Notes: generated by a model from the sequence alone, not told the origin. A DNA stretch of 64,000 nucleotides from Bradyrhizobium sp. BR 10289 (GCF_019455385.1 NZ_JACOFR010000007.1:186001-250000); one strand, 5' to 3'. Positions 43,799-53,127 are shown, counted from the first letter of the stretch. Numbers and translations: made by a program.

Positions 43799-43814
43799 GA
43801 GAGACTGTCCTCGC

Positions 43815-45146
43815 TCAATCCTTCGGCCGCTTGTCGTAGAGCCGCCTGGCCTTGCCGAGCGAGCGTTCCAGCGTGTCCGGCGGGACGATCTGAACCCTCG
43901 ACGTGATCCCGATGGTGTTCTTGATATGGGTCGACACCCGATCGGCATGGTCAACGAGGCCACGGCCGTCCCAGCTCTCCGACCGGGCCTCCGCGATGAT
44001 GGTCAGCTCGTCCATGCGGCCCTCGCGGGTCAGTTCGAGGATGAAATGCCCGCCGCACCAGTCGGTGGCGAGCAGCACCTCCTCGATCTGGGTCGGGAAC
44101 AGATTGACGCCGCGCAGGATGATCATGTCGTCCGAGCGGCCCGTCACCTTCTCCATGCGCCGCATGCCCGGCCGCGCCGTGCCCGGCAGCAAGCGCGTCA
44201 GGTCGCGGGTGCGATAGCGGATCACCGGAAAAGCTTCCTTGGTGAGCGAGGTGAAGACCAGCTCGCCCTTCTCGCCATCCGGCAGCACCGCGCCGGTCTC
44301 GGGGTCGATCACCTCGGGATAGAAATGATCCTCCCAGATGTGCAGGCCGTCCTTGGTCTCGATGCACTCCTGCGCAACGCCAGGGCCGATCACCTCGGAG
44401 AGGCCATAGATGTCCGTCGCATCCATGTCGAAGGCGTCCTCGATCTCCCCCCGCATCGCGTTGGTCCACGGCTCGGCGCCGAAAATGCCGACCTTGAGCG
44501 AGCATTGGCGCGGGTCAAGCTTCTGACGCTTGAACTCGTCGAGGATCGCCAGCATGTAGCTCGGCGTCACCGTGATGATATCGGGCCGAAAATCGTTGAT
44601 GAGCTGCACCTGTCGTTCGGTCATGCCGCCCGAGATCGGCACCACGGTGCAGCCGAGCTTCTCGGCGCCATAGTGCACGCCGAGCCCGCCGGTGAAGAGA
44701 CCGTAGCCATAGGCATTGTGGATGATCATGCCGGTGCGGCCGCCGGCGGCACGGATCGAGCGCGCCATCACCTCCGACCAGGTGTCGATGTCGCGCTGGG
44801 TGTAACCGACGACGATCGGCTTGCCCGTCGTGCCCGAGGAGGCATGCACGCGCACCAGCTTTTCGCGCGGCACGGCGAACATGTTGAACGGATAATTGTC
44901 GCGGAGATCCGTCTTCACCGTGAACGGAAACTTCGCGAGATCGGAGAGCTCGCGAAAGTCCGACGGGTGCACGCCGGCCGTGTCGAACGCCTTGCGATAA
45001 TGCGCGACATTGTCGTAGGCGTGCTTCAGCGACCAGGCCAGCCGCTGCGTTTGCAGCGCCATGATCTCGTCGCGGGAGGCGCGCTCATGCGCGTCCATCT
45101 CGGCGCTATAGGCGTGGCCGCCTTCCTTGAGCCTCGTCAGAGCCAT
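43815..45146 (-). CDS. paaK: Phenylacetate-CoA ligase
   Basis: Activates phenylacetate to phenylacetyl-CoA with ATP, the first step of the aerobic hybrid pathway. 443 residues. The AMP-binding loop is HASSGTTGKPIVVGYT, the adenine region is IYGLSEVIGPGVA, and the C-terminal hinge is GRSDDMIILRGVNLFPTQIEEVL. I start at MALTRLKEGG with GGGGAA upstream, which matches the family length; the 19 extra codons above are dropped. Last gene of the paaABCDEIK operon, 32 bases after paaI. Confidence 0.95.
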   Translation of the reverse strand: MALTRLKEGGHAYSAEMDAHERASRDEIMALQTQRLAWSLKHAYDNVAHYRKAFDTAGVHPSDFRELSDLAKFPFTVKTDLRDNYPFNMFAVPREKLVRVHASSGTTGKPIVVGYTQRDIDTWSEVMARSIRAAGGRTGMIIHNAYGYGLFTGGLGVHYGAEKLGCTVVPISGGMTERQVQLINDFRPDIITVTPSYMLAILDEFKRQKLDPRQCSLKVGIFGAEPWTNAMRGEIEDAFDMDATDIYGLSEVIGPGVAQECIETKDGLHIWEDHFYPEVIDPETGAVLPDGEKGELVFTSLTKEAFPVIRYRTRDLTRLLPGTARPGMRRMEKVTGRSDDMIILRGVNLFPTQIEEVLLATDWCGGHFILELTREGRMDELTIIAEARSESWDGRGLVDHADRVSTHIKNTIGITSRVQIVPPDTLERSLGKARRLYDKRPKD

Positions 45147-45178
45147 CCTGGTTTCCCCACATTGCTTCGTTCTTTTCT

Positions 45179-45628
45179 TTATTGGTTTTGTGCGGGCAGC
45201 CACGTGCCGGGAATGACACGCGAATGCCCGCGGAATTCCGCGATGACGGTGTCGCCGGCGGTGACGCGCACGTCGTAGATGCCGGAACGGCCCCCGCGCG
45301 TGATCTCGCGCGCCCTCGCGATCAGGCGATCGCCGAGCTTGCCCGGCTTGATGAAGGTGATCTGGCCCTGCGCGGCCACCACCCGCTCGTTGTGCGAGTT
45401 ACAGGCGAACGCAAAGGCTGAATCGGCGAGCGTGAAGATGAAGCCGCCATGGGCGATGCGCTGGCCGTTGACCATATCCGGCCGCACATTCATCGCGAGC
45501 GTCGCAAAACCCGGGCCGATCTCGACGATCTCCATGCCAAGGCCTTTGGAGGCATCGTCCTCCGCCCACATGGCGTCGGCGCAGGCGCGGGCAACATCCT
45601 CAGGCGACAGGCCGGCTTTGACGTTCAC
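45179..45628 (-). CDS. paaI: Acyl-CoA thioesterase PaaI
   Basis: Removes dead-end CoA thioesters formed when the paa pathway stalls. 149 residues of the hot-dog fold. The active-site loop NGQRIAHGGFIFTLADSAFAF includes the family HGG. The start is GTG at 45628, because GGGGAG lies six bases upstream; a TTG further up lacks a site. Between paaE and paaK in the operon. Confidence 0.92.
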   Translation of the reverse strand: MNVKAGLSPEDVARACADAMWAEDDASKGLGMEIVEIGPGFATLAMNVRPDMVNGQRIAHGGFIFTLADSAFAFACNSHNERVVAAQGQITFIKPGKLGDRLIARAREITRGGRSGIYDVRVTAGDTVIAEFRGHSRVIPGTWLPAQNQ

Positions 45629-45679
45629 GCGCTTCTCCCCGCTGTTTGCACGCAATGTTCTGCTGGTTGGACAACACTG

Positions 45680-46762
45680 TCAAACATGGTCGTAATCGAC
45701 CACGACACGCTCGGAACATGGCTTGGCCTGGCAGGTCAGAACAAAGCCTGCCTTCAGCTCCCAGGGCTCCAGCGAATAGTTGATGTCCATCGGCGCCTCG
45801 CCCTCGACCAGTTTTGCCCGGCAGGTCGAGCACATGCCGCCCTTGCAGGCGAAGGGCAGATCGACGCCGGCGCGCAGCGCGGCATCGAGGATCGCTTCGT
45901 CCTCGGCGACCGGCACGTCGCGGCGCTTGCCGTCGATGATCAAGGATGCGATCGCCTTCGGCGGCGCATCGGGCGCGACGACCTTTTTCGGCCGCGGCTT
46001 GCCGCCGAATTCCGAGACGAAGCGCTCGACATGGATGCGTTCGTCCGCGATGCCGATGTCGCGGCAGGTCGCCTCGATGTCCTCGCTCATGCCCAGGGGG
46101 CCGCAGATGAAGACATGATCGACGCTTGACGCCGGCACCAGCGAGCGCAGCAGCACCCTCACCTTGTCGCCATCGAGCCGGCCATGCAGGATCGGGATGT
46201 CCTGCTCCTCGCCAGAGATGACGTGGAAGATCGAGAGGCGGTCGATGAAACGGTCCTTCAGCTCCTCGAGCGCTTCGCGGAACATGATGTTGTCGGTGGC
46301 GCGGTTGCCGTAGAACAGGAAGAAGCGGCTGTCCGGCTCGCGCGCCAGCACGCCCTTCACGATCGACAGGATCGGCGTAATGCCGGAGCCGGCGGCAAAG
46401 CCCACATGGATGCGACCGGCGTCGGCGGGCGCGACCAGTCCGAAGCGGCCGGTCGGCGTCATCACGTCGAGCTCGTCGCCGCGTTTCAGCTCCTCGGCTG
46501 CCCAACTTGAGAATGCGCCGCCGTCCACCTTTTTCACGGCGATGCGGATCTCGCCGTCGTCGGGGCCGGAGCAGATCGAATAGGAGCGGCGCACCTCCTC
46601 GCCATCGAGCGTCGTGCGCAGCGTGAGGTATTGGCCGGGCGTGAAGGTGTAGTCGCCGGCGAGCTCACCGGGAATGGCGAAGGTCATCGAGACGGCATCC
46701 GACGCCTCACGGCGGAGGTCGTTGACGGCCAGGCGATGGAAGCGTGGTGCGGCTGCGGACAT
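45680..46762 (-). CDS. paaE: Phenylacetyl-CoA epoxidase reductase subunit PaaE
   Basis: Feeds electrons from NADPH to the PaaABC epoxidase. 360 residues: FAD domain (RRSYSICSGPDDGEIR), NADP domain (GFAAGSGITPILSIVKGV and FICGPLGMSEDIE), and a C-terminal plant-type [2Fe-2S] domain with CKGGMCSTC and a fourth cysteine in LTCQAKP. Domain order is as in E. coli PaaE. It lies 45 bases after paaD. Confidence 0.95.
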   Translation of the reverse strand: MSAAAPRFHRLAVNDLRREASDAVSMTFAIPGELAGDYTFTPGQYLTLRTTLDGEEVRRSYSICSGPDDGEIRIAVKKVDGGAFSSWAAEELKRGDELDVMTPTGRFGLVAPADAGRIHVGFAAGSGITPILSIVKGVLAREPDSRFFLFYGNRATDNIMFREALEELKDRFIDRLSIFHVISGEEQDIPILHGRLDGDKVRVLLRSLVPASSVDHVFICGPLGMSEDIEATCRDIGIADERIHVERFVSEFGGKPRPKKVVAPDAPPKAIASLIIDGKRRDVPVAEDEAILDAALRAGVDLPFACKGGMCSTCRAKLVEGEAPMDINYSLEPWELKAGFVLTCQAKPCSERVVVDYDHV

Positions 46763-46807
46763 GACGAAGACTCTAATGTTGGTTCACCGGCGTCATTGCC
46801 GCGTCTG

Positions 46808-47311
46808 TCAATGACACTTGAAATAGTCGAAAGGTTCGCGGCAGGCCTTGCAGCGCCAGAGCGCCTTGCAGGAGGTCGAGCCGAATTCGGACAGCAGCTC
46901 CGTCTTCTCGGAGCCGCAGTGCGGGCATGCGACGGCCTGCGCACCGAACAGCGCGCGGCGCGAGCTTGCGGCCTGCGGCGGTGCGATGCCGTAGCCTCGC
47001 AGCTTCTGCCGTCCCTCCTCACTCATCCAGTCGGTGGTCCAGGCCGGAGACAGCACCGTGCGAATCCTCGGACCACGGAAGCCGGCGCGCTCCAGAGCGA
47101 TCTCGATTTCCAGCGCGATCATGTTCATCGCCGGGCAACCCGAATAGGTCGGAGTGATCGCGACCTCGACATGATCGCCGTCGACGACGACATCGCGCAG
47201 CACACCGAGATCGGCGATGGTCAGCACCGGAATTTCCGGATCGACCACGCTCGCAGCGGCGTCCCAGGCACGCCGGCGCAGCTCGCTGTCGCGCTCCAGC
47301 ACCGTCACCAT
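46808..47311 (-). CDS. paaD: Phenylacetyl-CoA epoxidase maturation protein PaaD
   Basis: Needed for iron-site assembly of the epoxidase. 167 residues. The N-terminal MIP18/DUF59 domain has VDPEIPVLTIADLGVLRDV and TPTYSGCPAM. A C-terminal zinc-binding segment has CPHCGSEKTELLSEFG, then CKALWRCKACREPFDYFKCH, as in E. coli PaaD. The start overlaps the paaC stop by 7 bases. Confidence 0.94.
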   Translation of the reverse strand: MVTVLERDSELRRRAWDAAASVVDPEIPVLTIADLGVLRDVVVDGDHVEVAITPTYSGCPAMNMIALEIEIALERAGFRGPRIRTVLSPAWTTDWMSEEGRQKLRGYGIAPPQAASSRRALFGAQAVACPHCGSEKTELLSEFGSTSCKALWRCKACREPFDYFKCH

Positions 47312-48081
47312 GTCTGCCCCGGAAATGTGCGCTGCATCGATTGCAGCTCGGACAGGAGATGGCCGAGATGTTCGCTGTGGCGGCCGGCGCGGCCGCCCTG
47401 CTGCATCCAGTCGGCCTGCGGCAGGTTCAGCGTTGCTTCACCGACCACATCAGACAGCGTCGTCAGCCAGCGCCCGCGCAAGGCGCCCGGATCGATGGCG
47501 ATCCCTGCATGGATCAGGGCGCGCTCCCCGTCGTCGACAGCGAACATCTCGCCCGTAAACGCCCAGAGATGGTCAATCGCGGCCTGTGCCCGCTGATGGC
47601 TCTCGTCGGTGCCGTCGCCGAGCCTGATGATCCATTCCGAAGAATGCCGCAGATGATAGGCGCTTTCCTTCTCCGACTTCGCGGCAATGGCGGCGAGCGT
47701 TGTGTCGCGCGAGGTCACCATCGCGCGCCAATAGAGATCGGCAAAGGCGGAATAGAAGAACTGCCGCACCAAGGTCTGGGCGAAGTCGCCATTGGGCTGC
47801 TCGACCAGCAGCAGATTGCGGTACTGCCTGACATCGCGCAAATAGGCGAGCTTGTCTTCGTCGTTACCCCCGCCTTCGACCCTGGCGGCGTAGCTGTAGA
47901 GCTCACGCGCCTGACCGATCAGGTCGAGCGCGATGTTGGACAGCGCCATGTCCTCTTCCAGCATCGGCGCGTGTCCGCACCATTCCGACAGCCGGTGGCC
48001 GAGGATCAGCGCATCGTCGGCCCGGCGCAGCGCGTAGAGCACCAGCGGCGTTTCGGAGACCTGAATGTTGGCGGTCACCAT
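47305..48081 (-). CDS. paaC: Phenylacetyl-CoA epoxidase subunit PaaC
   Basis: Structural, non-catalytic partner of PaaA in the multicomponent epoxidase. 258 residues, ferritin-like helical fold (LGHRLSEWCGHAPMLEEDMALSN in outline, then LIGQARELYSYAA). I use the ATG at 48081, which shares one base with the paaB stop (TGATG); a GTG one codon earlier is possible. Confidence 0.95.
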   Translation of the reverse strand: MVTANIQVSETPLVLYALRRADDALILGHRLSEWCGHAPMLEEDMALSNIALDLIGQARELYSYAARVEGGGNDEDKLAYLRDVRQYRNLLLVEQPNGDFAQTLVRQFFYSAFADLYWRAMVTSRDTTLAAIAAKSEKESAYHLRHSSEWIIRLGDGTDESHQRAQAAIDHLWAFTGEMFAVDDGERALIHAGIAIDPGALRGRWLTTLSDVVGEATLNLPQADWMQQGGRAGRHSEHLGHLLSELQSMQRTFPGQTW

Positions 48082-48368
48082 CACATATGCCCCACTTCCT
48101 CGGGCACCTCATAAAACGTTGGATGCCGATAGATCTTCGATTCCGCCGGCTCGAACATCATGCCCTTCTCGGCGGGATCGCTCGCGGTGATCGCGGTCGA
48201 CGGCACGACCCAAATGGAGAGGCCCTCGCCGCGGCGGGTGTAGATGTCGCGGGCGGCTTGCAAAGCCATCGTCGCATCGCTCGCATGCAGTGATCCCACA
48301 TGCTTGTGCGCGAGGCCGTTGCGGCTGCGAATGAAGACTTCCCACAGCGGCGTGTTCGGCGTGGCCAT
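48081..48368 (-). CDS. paaB: Phenylacetyl-CoA epoxidase subunit PaaB
   Basis: Small structural subunit, 95 residues, the normal size. Motifs PLWEVFIRSRNGLAHKHVGS and YRHPTFYEVPEEVGHM are family-typical. The ribosome-binding site GGGAGAT lies just upstream. Ten bases after paaA, coupled to paaC. Confidence 0.95.
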   Translation of the reverse strand: MATPNTPLWEVFIRSRNGLAHKHVGSLHASDATMALQAARDIYTRRGEGLSIWVVPSTAITASDPAEKGMMFEPAESKIYRHPTFYEVPEEVGHM

Positions 48369-48378
48369 ATCGATCTCC

Positions 48379-49371
48379 CTATTCGGCGGCTTGTGCGGTC
48401 TGCCGATGCGCGCGCTTGGCGGCATAGGCGGCTGCCGCCTCTCGCACCCACGCGCCCTCCTCGTGCGCCTTGCGGCGCGCGGCCATGCGGTCGCGGTTGC
48501 ACGGGCCGTTGCCGGCGAGCACCTGCTTGAACTCTCTCCAGTCGATCTCGCTGTAGCGCCAGTGCCCGTCGGCATCCTGGGTCATGCCGGGATCGGGAAT
48601 GGTGAGGCCGAGATATTCCGCCTGCGGCACGGTAGCATCGACGAATTTCTGACGCAGCTCGTCATTGGAGAAGCGCTTGATCTTCCACTTCGTCGAGGTG
48701 TCGCTGTGCTGGCTGGTCGCATCGGGAGGGCCGAACATCATCAGCACCGGCCACCACCAGCGGTTCAGCGCATCCTGCGCCATCGCCTTCTGCTCGTCCG
48801 AGCCGCGGCAGAGCGTCAGCATGATCTCGTAGCCTTGCCGCTGATGGAACGACTCCTCCTTGCAGACGCGGATCATCGCGCGGGCATAGGGCCCATAGGA
48901 GCAGCGGCACAGCGGGATCTGGTTCATGATCGCCGCGCCGTCGACCAGCCAGCCGATGGTGCCAATGTCGGCCCATGTCAGCGTCGGATAGTTGAAGATC
49001 GAGGAGTATTTTGCCTTGCCCGCGAGCATGGCATCGACCAATTCCTCGCGCGAGGTGCCCAGTGTCTCGGCCGCAGCGTAAAGATAAAGCCCGTGGCCGC
49101 ACTCGTCCTGCACCTTCGCCAGCAACGCGGCCTTGCGGCGCAAGGTCGGCGCGCGCGTGATCCAGTTGCCCTCGGGCAGCATACCGACGATTTCGGAATG
49201 GGCGTGCTGAGAGATCTGGCGGATCAGCGTCTTGCGATAGGCCGCCGGCATCCAGTCGTTCGGCTCGATGCGCTCCTCGGCATCGATGCGGGCCTGGAAC
49301 TGGGCAGCCTTGGCTGCATCCTCAAGACCGCGCTCGTCGGTCTCGGCCGTGTTCAGCGCCTGGGTGTACAT
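48379..49371 (-). CDS. paaA: Phenylacetyl-CoA epoxidase catalytic subunit PaaA
   Basis: The di-iron monooxygenase subunit that epoxidises the aromatic ring of phenylacetyl-CoA. 330 residues. Iron-binding Glu and His are in [16 protein letters not shown] and in [13 protein letters not shown]. Two ATGs lie close together. GGAGG directly abuts the first, but stands six bases from the second, so I start at [10 protein letters not shown] (49371). First structural gene of paaABCDEIK, with a promoter and operator-like repeats upstream. Confidence 0.96.
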   Translation of the reverse strand: MYTQALNTAETDERGLEDAAKAAQFQARIDAEERIEPNDWMPAAYRKTLIRQISQHAHSEIVGMLPEGNWITRAPTLRRKAALLAKVQDECGHGLYLYAAAETLGTSREELVDAMLAGKAKYSSIFNYPTLTWADIGTIGWLVDGAAIMNQIPLCRCSYGPYARAMIRVCKEESFHQRQGYEIMLTLCRGSDEQKAMAQDALNRWWWPVLMMFGPPDATSQHSDTSTKWKIKRFSNDELRQKFVDATVPQAEYLGLTIPDPGMTQDADGHWRYSEIDWREFKQVLAGNGPCNRDRMAARRKAHEEGAWVREAAAAYAAKRAHRQTAQAAE

Positions 49372-49398
49372 GCGCATCCTCCCGTTTTATGGGGAGGG

Positions 49399-49445
49399 AA
49401 TATATAACATAAATTACGCCATGCAAGATATTTCTGTAACATAAA
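49399..49445 (-). promoter_or_regulatory. paaA promoter with paired TAACATAAA repeats (candidate PaaX sites)
   Basis: In minus sense a -35 TTGCAT (49426-49421), a 16-base spacer and a -10 TATATT (49404-49399). On the plus strand TAACATAAA occurs at 49405-49413, inside the spacer, and at 49437-49445, upstream of the -35. The spacing is 32 bases, three helical turns. The layout fits repression by a dimer or tetramer of PaaX, encoded next door. Confidence 0.65.
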
Positions 49446-49460
49446 AAGGAGCCCAGCGCT

Positions 49461-49630
49461 TCTTCCCTTCTCCCCTTGTGGGAGAAGGTGCCTTGCCGAA
49501 GGCAAGGCGGATGAGGGCTTCTCTCCGCGTACCCCAACTGCTTATCGAACGCGCGGAGAGAAACCCCTCACCCGAGCGAGGCCGCATCTGCCGGCGGAGC
49601 TGCCCTCTCCCACAACGGGCGAGGGCGCAG
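49461..49630. repeat. Intergenic palindromic repeat (CTTCTCCC..GGGAGAAGG family)
   Basis: Contains the hairpins CCCTTCTCCCC..GGGAGAAGG and GCCTTGCC..GGCAAGGC. Long arms TGAGGGCTTCTCTCCGCG and CGCGGAGAGAAACCCCTCA pair imperfectly, and a closing CCCTCTCCC..GAGGGC follows. It lies between paaX and the paaA promoter. Same family as 50577-50728. Confidence 0.8.
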
Positions 49631-49651
49631 TCATGCGCAGCTCGCGCGGCT

Positions 49652-50518
49652 TCAGCTGCCAAACCTCCGTTCGAGTAGTTTTTGCGCTGGCGGCAACGCT
49701 CCCCTCTCATTGATTCCGTGGCTATCAAGCCACTGTTCAGATGGAGCGAGCAGCGCGCGATAGATTTCGCCGCAGAGCTCGCGGGCCGCCTTGCCCGGCC
49801 ATTCTGCCGGCAACAGGCTTTCGGGCAGCAATGGATCTCGCAGCACGACTCTGCGGTAGTAGTGGATGAGCAGGATACGCGCGGTGAAGGCGTCGGCCTC
49901 CGACAGGTCATTGCCGGGCGCGATCGCGGCGCGGAGCGGCTCGAAGGTCTTCATGAACTTTAGATAGGCATCTGCCGTGCGCTCCAGCGGCCAGCTTGCG
50001 CTGAGCAAGCGCCGCCCACTGTCGTCCTCGGCCGAGACCTCCAATCGTATCGCGCCCGCGGCCTCCTCCGGAACCGGCACGCCTGATGGCGCAACCCATA
50101 CGCCCGGCAGCGGACTGCCGAAGCCGGCATTGCGCAACGCATCGCGCGAAACGTCGCGGTCCTCGCCGTTGCCGATCAGCAGCAGCTCAAAACGGCCGGT
50201 CCAATCAGACGGGGGCGGATCGTAGATGTGTCGCGTCGCCGCCTCGAACGTTTCACGGCCCTTCTCGGCAAGCCGGTAGAAACTGTTGCGGCCGACCTTT
50301 TCGCGGGTCAGCCAGCCATCGGCAGCGAGCCGAGACATGGCGGTGCGCACGACGCCGCCCTCGATATCGAGACCCCAGAAGAACGCCAGCAGCGTTCCGA
50401 GCCACACCGAGCCGCCGCGGGGCAAGATAGCATCGCCGAATATGGTGATGACAATGGAGCCAGTGCGCGACGGCTCACGCTTGAGCTGATCGATGATACG
50501 GGAGAGCGGATGCGCCAT
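49652..50518 (-). CDS. paaX: Phenylacetic acid degradation transcriptional repressor PaaX
   Basis: 288 residues. A winged helix-turn-helix at about 25-85 (GGVVRTAMSRLAADGWLTRE), then the PaaX central domain (YDPPPSDWTGRFELLLIG) and the C-terminal block ARILLIHYYRRVVLRDPLLPESLLP. In known systems PaaX is released by phenylacetyl-CoA. It lies upstream of paaA on the same strand. I start at MAHPLSRII, four codons inside the longest frame. Confidence 0.94.
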   Translation of the reverse strand: MAHPLSRIIDQLKREPSRTGSIVITIFGDAILPRGGSVWLGTLLAFFWGLDIEGGVVRTAMSRLAADGWLTREKVGRNSFYRLAEKGRETFEAATRHIYDPPPSDWTGRFELLLIGNGEDRDVSRDALRNAGFGSPLPGVWVAPSGVPVPEEAAGAIRLEVSAEDDSGRRLLSASWPLERTADAYLKFMKTFEPLRAAIAPGNDLSEADAFTARILLIHYYRRVVLRDPLLPESLLPAEWPGKAARELCGEIYRALLAPSEQWLDSHGINERGALPPAQKLLERRFGS

Positions 50519-50576
50519 GCGGCATGGCATAGCGCGTTTGGTGCGGGTGCGACAATGGACGGGAGCGACGGTTTCT

Positions 50577-50728
50577 CTTCCCCTTCTCCCCGCTTGCGGG
50601 GAGAAGGTCGGGATGAGGGGGAGTCTCAGCGCATTCCGTGAGAGTGGGACTCGCGGAGAGTCCCCCTCACCCGGAATTTGCTATTCGCAAATTCCGGCCT
50701 CTCCCCGCGCGCGTGGAGAGGCGAAGAG
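50577..50728. repeat. Intergenic palindromic repeat (CTTCTCCC..GGGAGAAGG family)
   Basis: CCTTCTCCCCGC TTGC GGGGAGAAGG is an almost perfect hairpin. ATGAGGGGGAGTCTC pairs with AGAGTCCCCCTCA, GGAATTTG with CAAATTCC, and CCTCTCCCCGCGCGCGTGGAGAGG closes the element. It lies upstream of paaX, just after the 50730-51500 gene. Confidence 0.85.
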
Positions 50729-50729
50729 A

Positions 50730-51500
50730 TCACCTATTCGGATCGGGATAGGCGAGGCTGCGCCAGCCGCTGCGATCGAACGGCCGCCATTGGCCTTCCT
50801 TCTGCGCGAGGCGGTCGGCGACCGCATAGACGGCGGCGGGATGGTGACCCATGCCGCAATGGCTGCTCTCGATCTCGATGCTCTCGGTCTGCGCGCCCGT
50901 CTTCTCCATGCAGCCCTGCCAGGCGCAGACGCCGTCGGTGCGACTGAAGATCGCGGTGGTCGGCACCGGCGGCGGCGCGGCGAGATCGCCGCCGAACTGC
51001 GGATCGACCTCGTCGGACTTCCGTCCGCTCGCCCATTCATAGACGCGCCAGGCATTGGTCGAGCGGGGATCGCCGGCGAAGGGGCTGCCGAGCGTGATGA
51101 CCTGGCGCACGCGCTCAGGTCTCATCTTGGCGAGTTGGCGCGCATAGAGGCCACCAAGGCTCCAGCCGACCAGGCTGATCTTGCGGCTGTGCCTGTCGCT
51201 GAGCTCCTCGACCAGATCGACCATTGCGTCCTGCACACCCGGACGGAGACCGTAATTGCGGCCCTGGCGCCAGCCACTCACTGCGTAGCCTTTGCTGGTC
51301 AGGAACGTGCGCAGCGCGCGCGTCGACGCGTCGGAGGCCACGAGGCCCGGCAGCACCAGCACCGGATGTCCGTCCCCGCGCGGCGCGAGGCTCAACAGCG
51401 GCAGCGCGCCGAGGAATGCGCCGAACTCGTGGATCGCGCGCCCTTCCAGAAACATCAGGGTACGGGACGGCGGGCGCAGCGTCTGGGCGGGTGCGGTCAT
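50730..51500 (-). CDS. Alpha/beta hydrolase (triacylglycerol-lipase-like)
   Basis: 256 residues. Oxyanion region VLVLPGLVASDASTRAL, nucleophile elbow LVGWSLGGLYARQLA, Asp in IFSRTDGVCAW and His in ESSHCGMGHHPAAVYAV. No signal peptide is visible. The start is the ATG of MTAPAQTLRP with AGGAAAG upstream; 19 codons of the longer frame are dropped. PGAP1/lipase-like, acting on an unknown ester. Not obviously part of the paa operon, being separated from paaX by a repeat. Confidence 0.84.
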   Translation of the reverse strand: MTAPAQTLRPPSRTLMFLEGRAIHEFGAFLGALPLLSLAPRGDGHPVLVLPGLVASDASTRALRTFLTSKGYAVSGWRQGRNYGLRPGVQDAMVDLVEELSDRHSRKISLVGWSLGGLYARQLAKMRPERVRQVITLGSPFAGDPRSTNAWRVYEWASGRKSDEVDPQFGGDLAAPPPVPTTAIFSRTDGVCAWQGCMEKTGAQTESIEIESSHCGMGHHPAAVYAVADRLAQKEGQWRPFDRSGWRSLAYPDPNR

Positions 51501-51684
51501 CAATGCTTTCCTGAAAAGTGCGCGGCGATGCCGGCAATGGACGATGAATTCCAACACGCCGGCTTCGTGAACGTTCCGCAGCGCAACATGAATCAGCTGG
51601 GCGGCCGGTTCCCGACATTCAAGCGGGAGAGAGGCAAGGCCACAATAGGCCCGCGCGTTAATGCTAACGCCCGTGACGCAAAAG

Positions 51685-52971
51685 TCACAACAAGCGAAGC
51701 AGGGATTCTACGGAATAGAGCGCAAGTCCCGCGAGGCCGCCGATCAGCGAGCCGTTGAAACGGATGTATTGCAGGTCGCGCCCGATGTTGATTTCGATCA
51801 GCGAAATCAGCTGCGCCATGTCCCACGCCTTCACCTGGTCGGAGATGAAGGTCGAGACGCCGCTCTTCTGGTCCGCGACGAAGCTGCGCAGCACCGTCAC
51901 CAGGCCCTTGTTGATCTCGCCGCGCAATTCGGCATCGGCGGCGAGCGCATCGCCGGCCGAAACGAACATGCCGGCAAGATGATGCTGCAGCACCAGCGTC
52001 TCGCCGCTGGCGCTGCGCTCGATGAACGAGCGCGTATTGGCCCAGACGGTGCGGGCGAGATCGGCAAGCTCGGGCCTTGCGAGCAGATCGCGCTTCAAAC
52101 CGTCGATGCGGTCGATATAGCCCTGGTCGGTGCCGAGCCGGTCGACGAAGCTCAGCACCATGCGGTCGAACTCGCCGCGGAACGGATGCTTGGGATCGCT
52201 GCGCACCTCGTTGAAGAACGCGGTGGCGGAGGCCACGATCTTGTTCACCAGAAACTTGTCGGCCCGGTAGAGCTTTAGCAGCGTCGGCAATTCCGCGCGC
52301 ACCTTCTCGCGGATCATCGCCATGGTCTCCTTCTGATTCAGCGTCTCGTGCATGATGCGCAGGAGATCGTCGAACAGGATCTGGTGCCGCCCCTCCGTGA
52401 CGAAGCCGCGTAGCGTGCCGGCTGCGAGCGGCGCGAGGTCTATGGCCTGGATTTGCGAGGACATGCGGCGGATGATGAAGGTCATCAAGCCCGAGGTTTC
52501 GGTCGCCGAGACGGCCTCTGGCAGCAAACGCAATGCGAAGCGCGCGAGATCATCGCTGCGCTTGCGGTCACGCAGCCAATCGGCGACGAAGGAGCCGAAA
52601 TCGATCTCGTTCAGCTTGGCCTCGACCGGGCCGGCCTCGAGGAAATGCACCTGGATGAATTCACCGAGCTTGTCGGCGATGCGGGCCTGGTTGCTCTGGA
52701 TGATCGCGGTGTGCGGGATCGGCAGGCCGAGCGGCCGCTTGAACAATGCGACCACCGCATACCAGTCGGCGAGCCCGCCGATGGTCGCGGCTTCCGCGAA
52801 GGCGGCGACGAAGCCGAACACAGGATGCACCGGCAGCAGCCACTTTGCGACGACGAACAGTGCCAGCGTCGAGGCCAGCACCAGCGTCGCCAGCGCCTTG
52901 ACGCGGCGCAGCTCGGCCGCGCGTTCGGCATCGCCGGGGCTGTCGAAGGAGAAGGTGACCGGTGGAGTCAT
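51685..52971 (-). CDS. DUF445-family membrane protein
   Basis: 428 residues. One or two hydrophobic helices near the N-terminus (ALATLVLASTLALFVVAKWLL, FGFVAAFAEAATIGGLADWYAVVALF in outline) carry the family hallmark GGLADWYAVVALFKRPLG. A long helical, probably coiled, central region follows, then a C-terminal hydrophobic stretch NGSLIGGLAGLALYSVESLL. Function of the family is unknown. Stands alone between two same-strand genes. Confidence 0.85.
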   Translation of the reverse strand: MTPPVTFSFDSPGDAERAAELRRVKALATLVLASTLALFVVAKWLLPVHPVFGFVAAFAEAATIGGLADWYAVVALFKRPLGLPIPHTAIIQSNQARIADKLGEFIQVHFLEAGPVEAKLNEIDFGSFVADWLRDRKRSDDLARFALRLLPEAVSATETSGLMTFIIRRMSSQIQAIDLAPLAAGTLRGFVTEGRHQILFDDLLRIMHETLNQKETMAMIREKVRAELPTLLKLYRADKFLVNKIVASATAFFNEVRSDPKHPFRGEFDRMVLSFVDRLGTDQGYIDRIDGLKRDLLARPELADLARTVWANTRSFIERSASGETLVLQHHLAGMFVSAGDALAADAELRGEINKGLVTVLRSFVADQKSGVSTFISDQVKAWDMAQLISLIEINIGRDLQYIRFNGSLIGGLAGLALYSVESLLRLL

Positions 52972-52998
52972 GGCGGATACTTAGCGCGTCAATCTCCG

Positions 52999-53127
52999 CG
53001 TGTCCCGGACGCGGTGCAGCGTGCAACGATGCACCGCAGAGCCGGGACCCAGCAAGCGGGCAAGATGGGCCCCGGCTCAGCAGTGCACCACGCCGCAAGA
53101 GCGGCGCGCTGCACTGCATCCGGGGGA
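52999..53127. repeat. Intergenic palindromic repeat (CCCGGAC family)
   Basis: Left part GTGTCCCGGACGCGGTGCAGCGTGC and right part GCGCTGCACTGCATCCGGGG are imperfect inverse copies. GCCGGGACCC..GGGCCCCGGC is nested inside. Third member of the family in the window. Confidence 0.82.
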
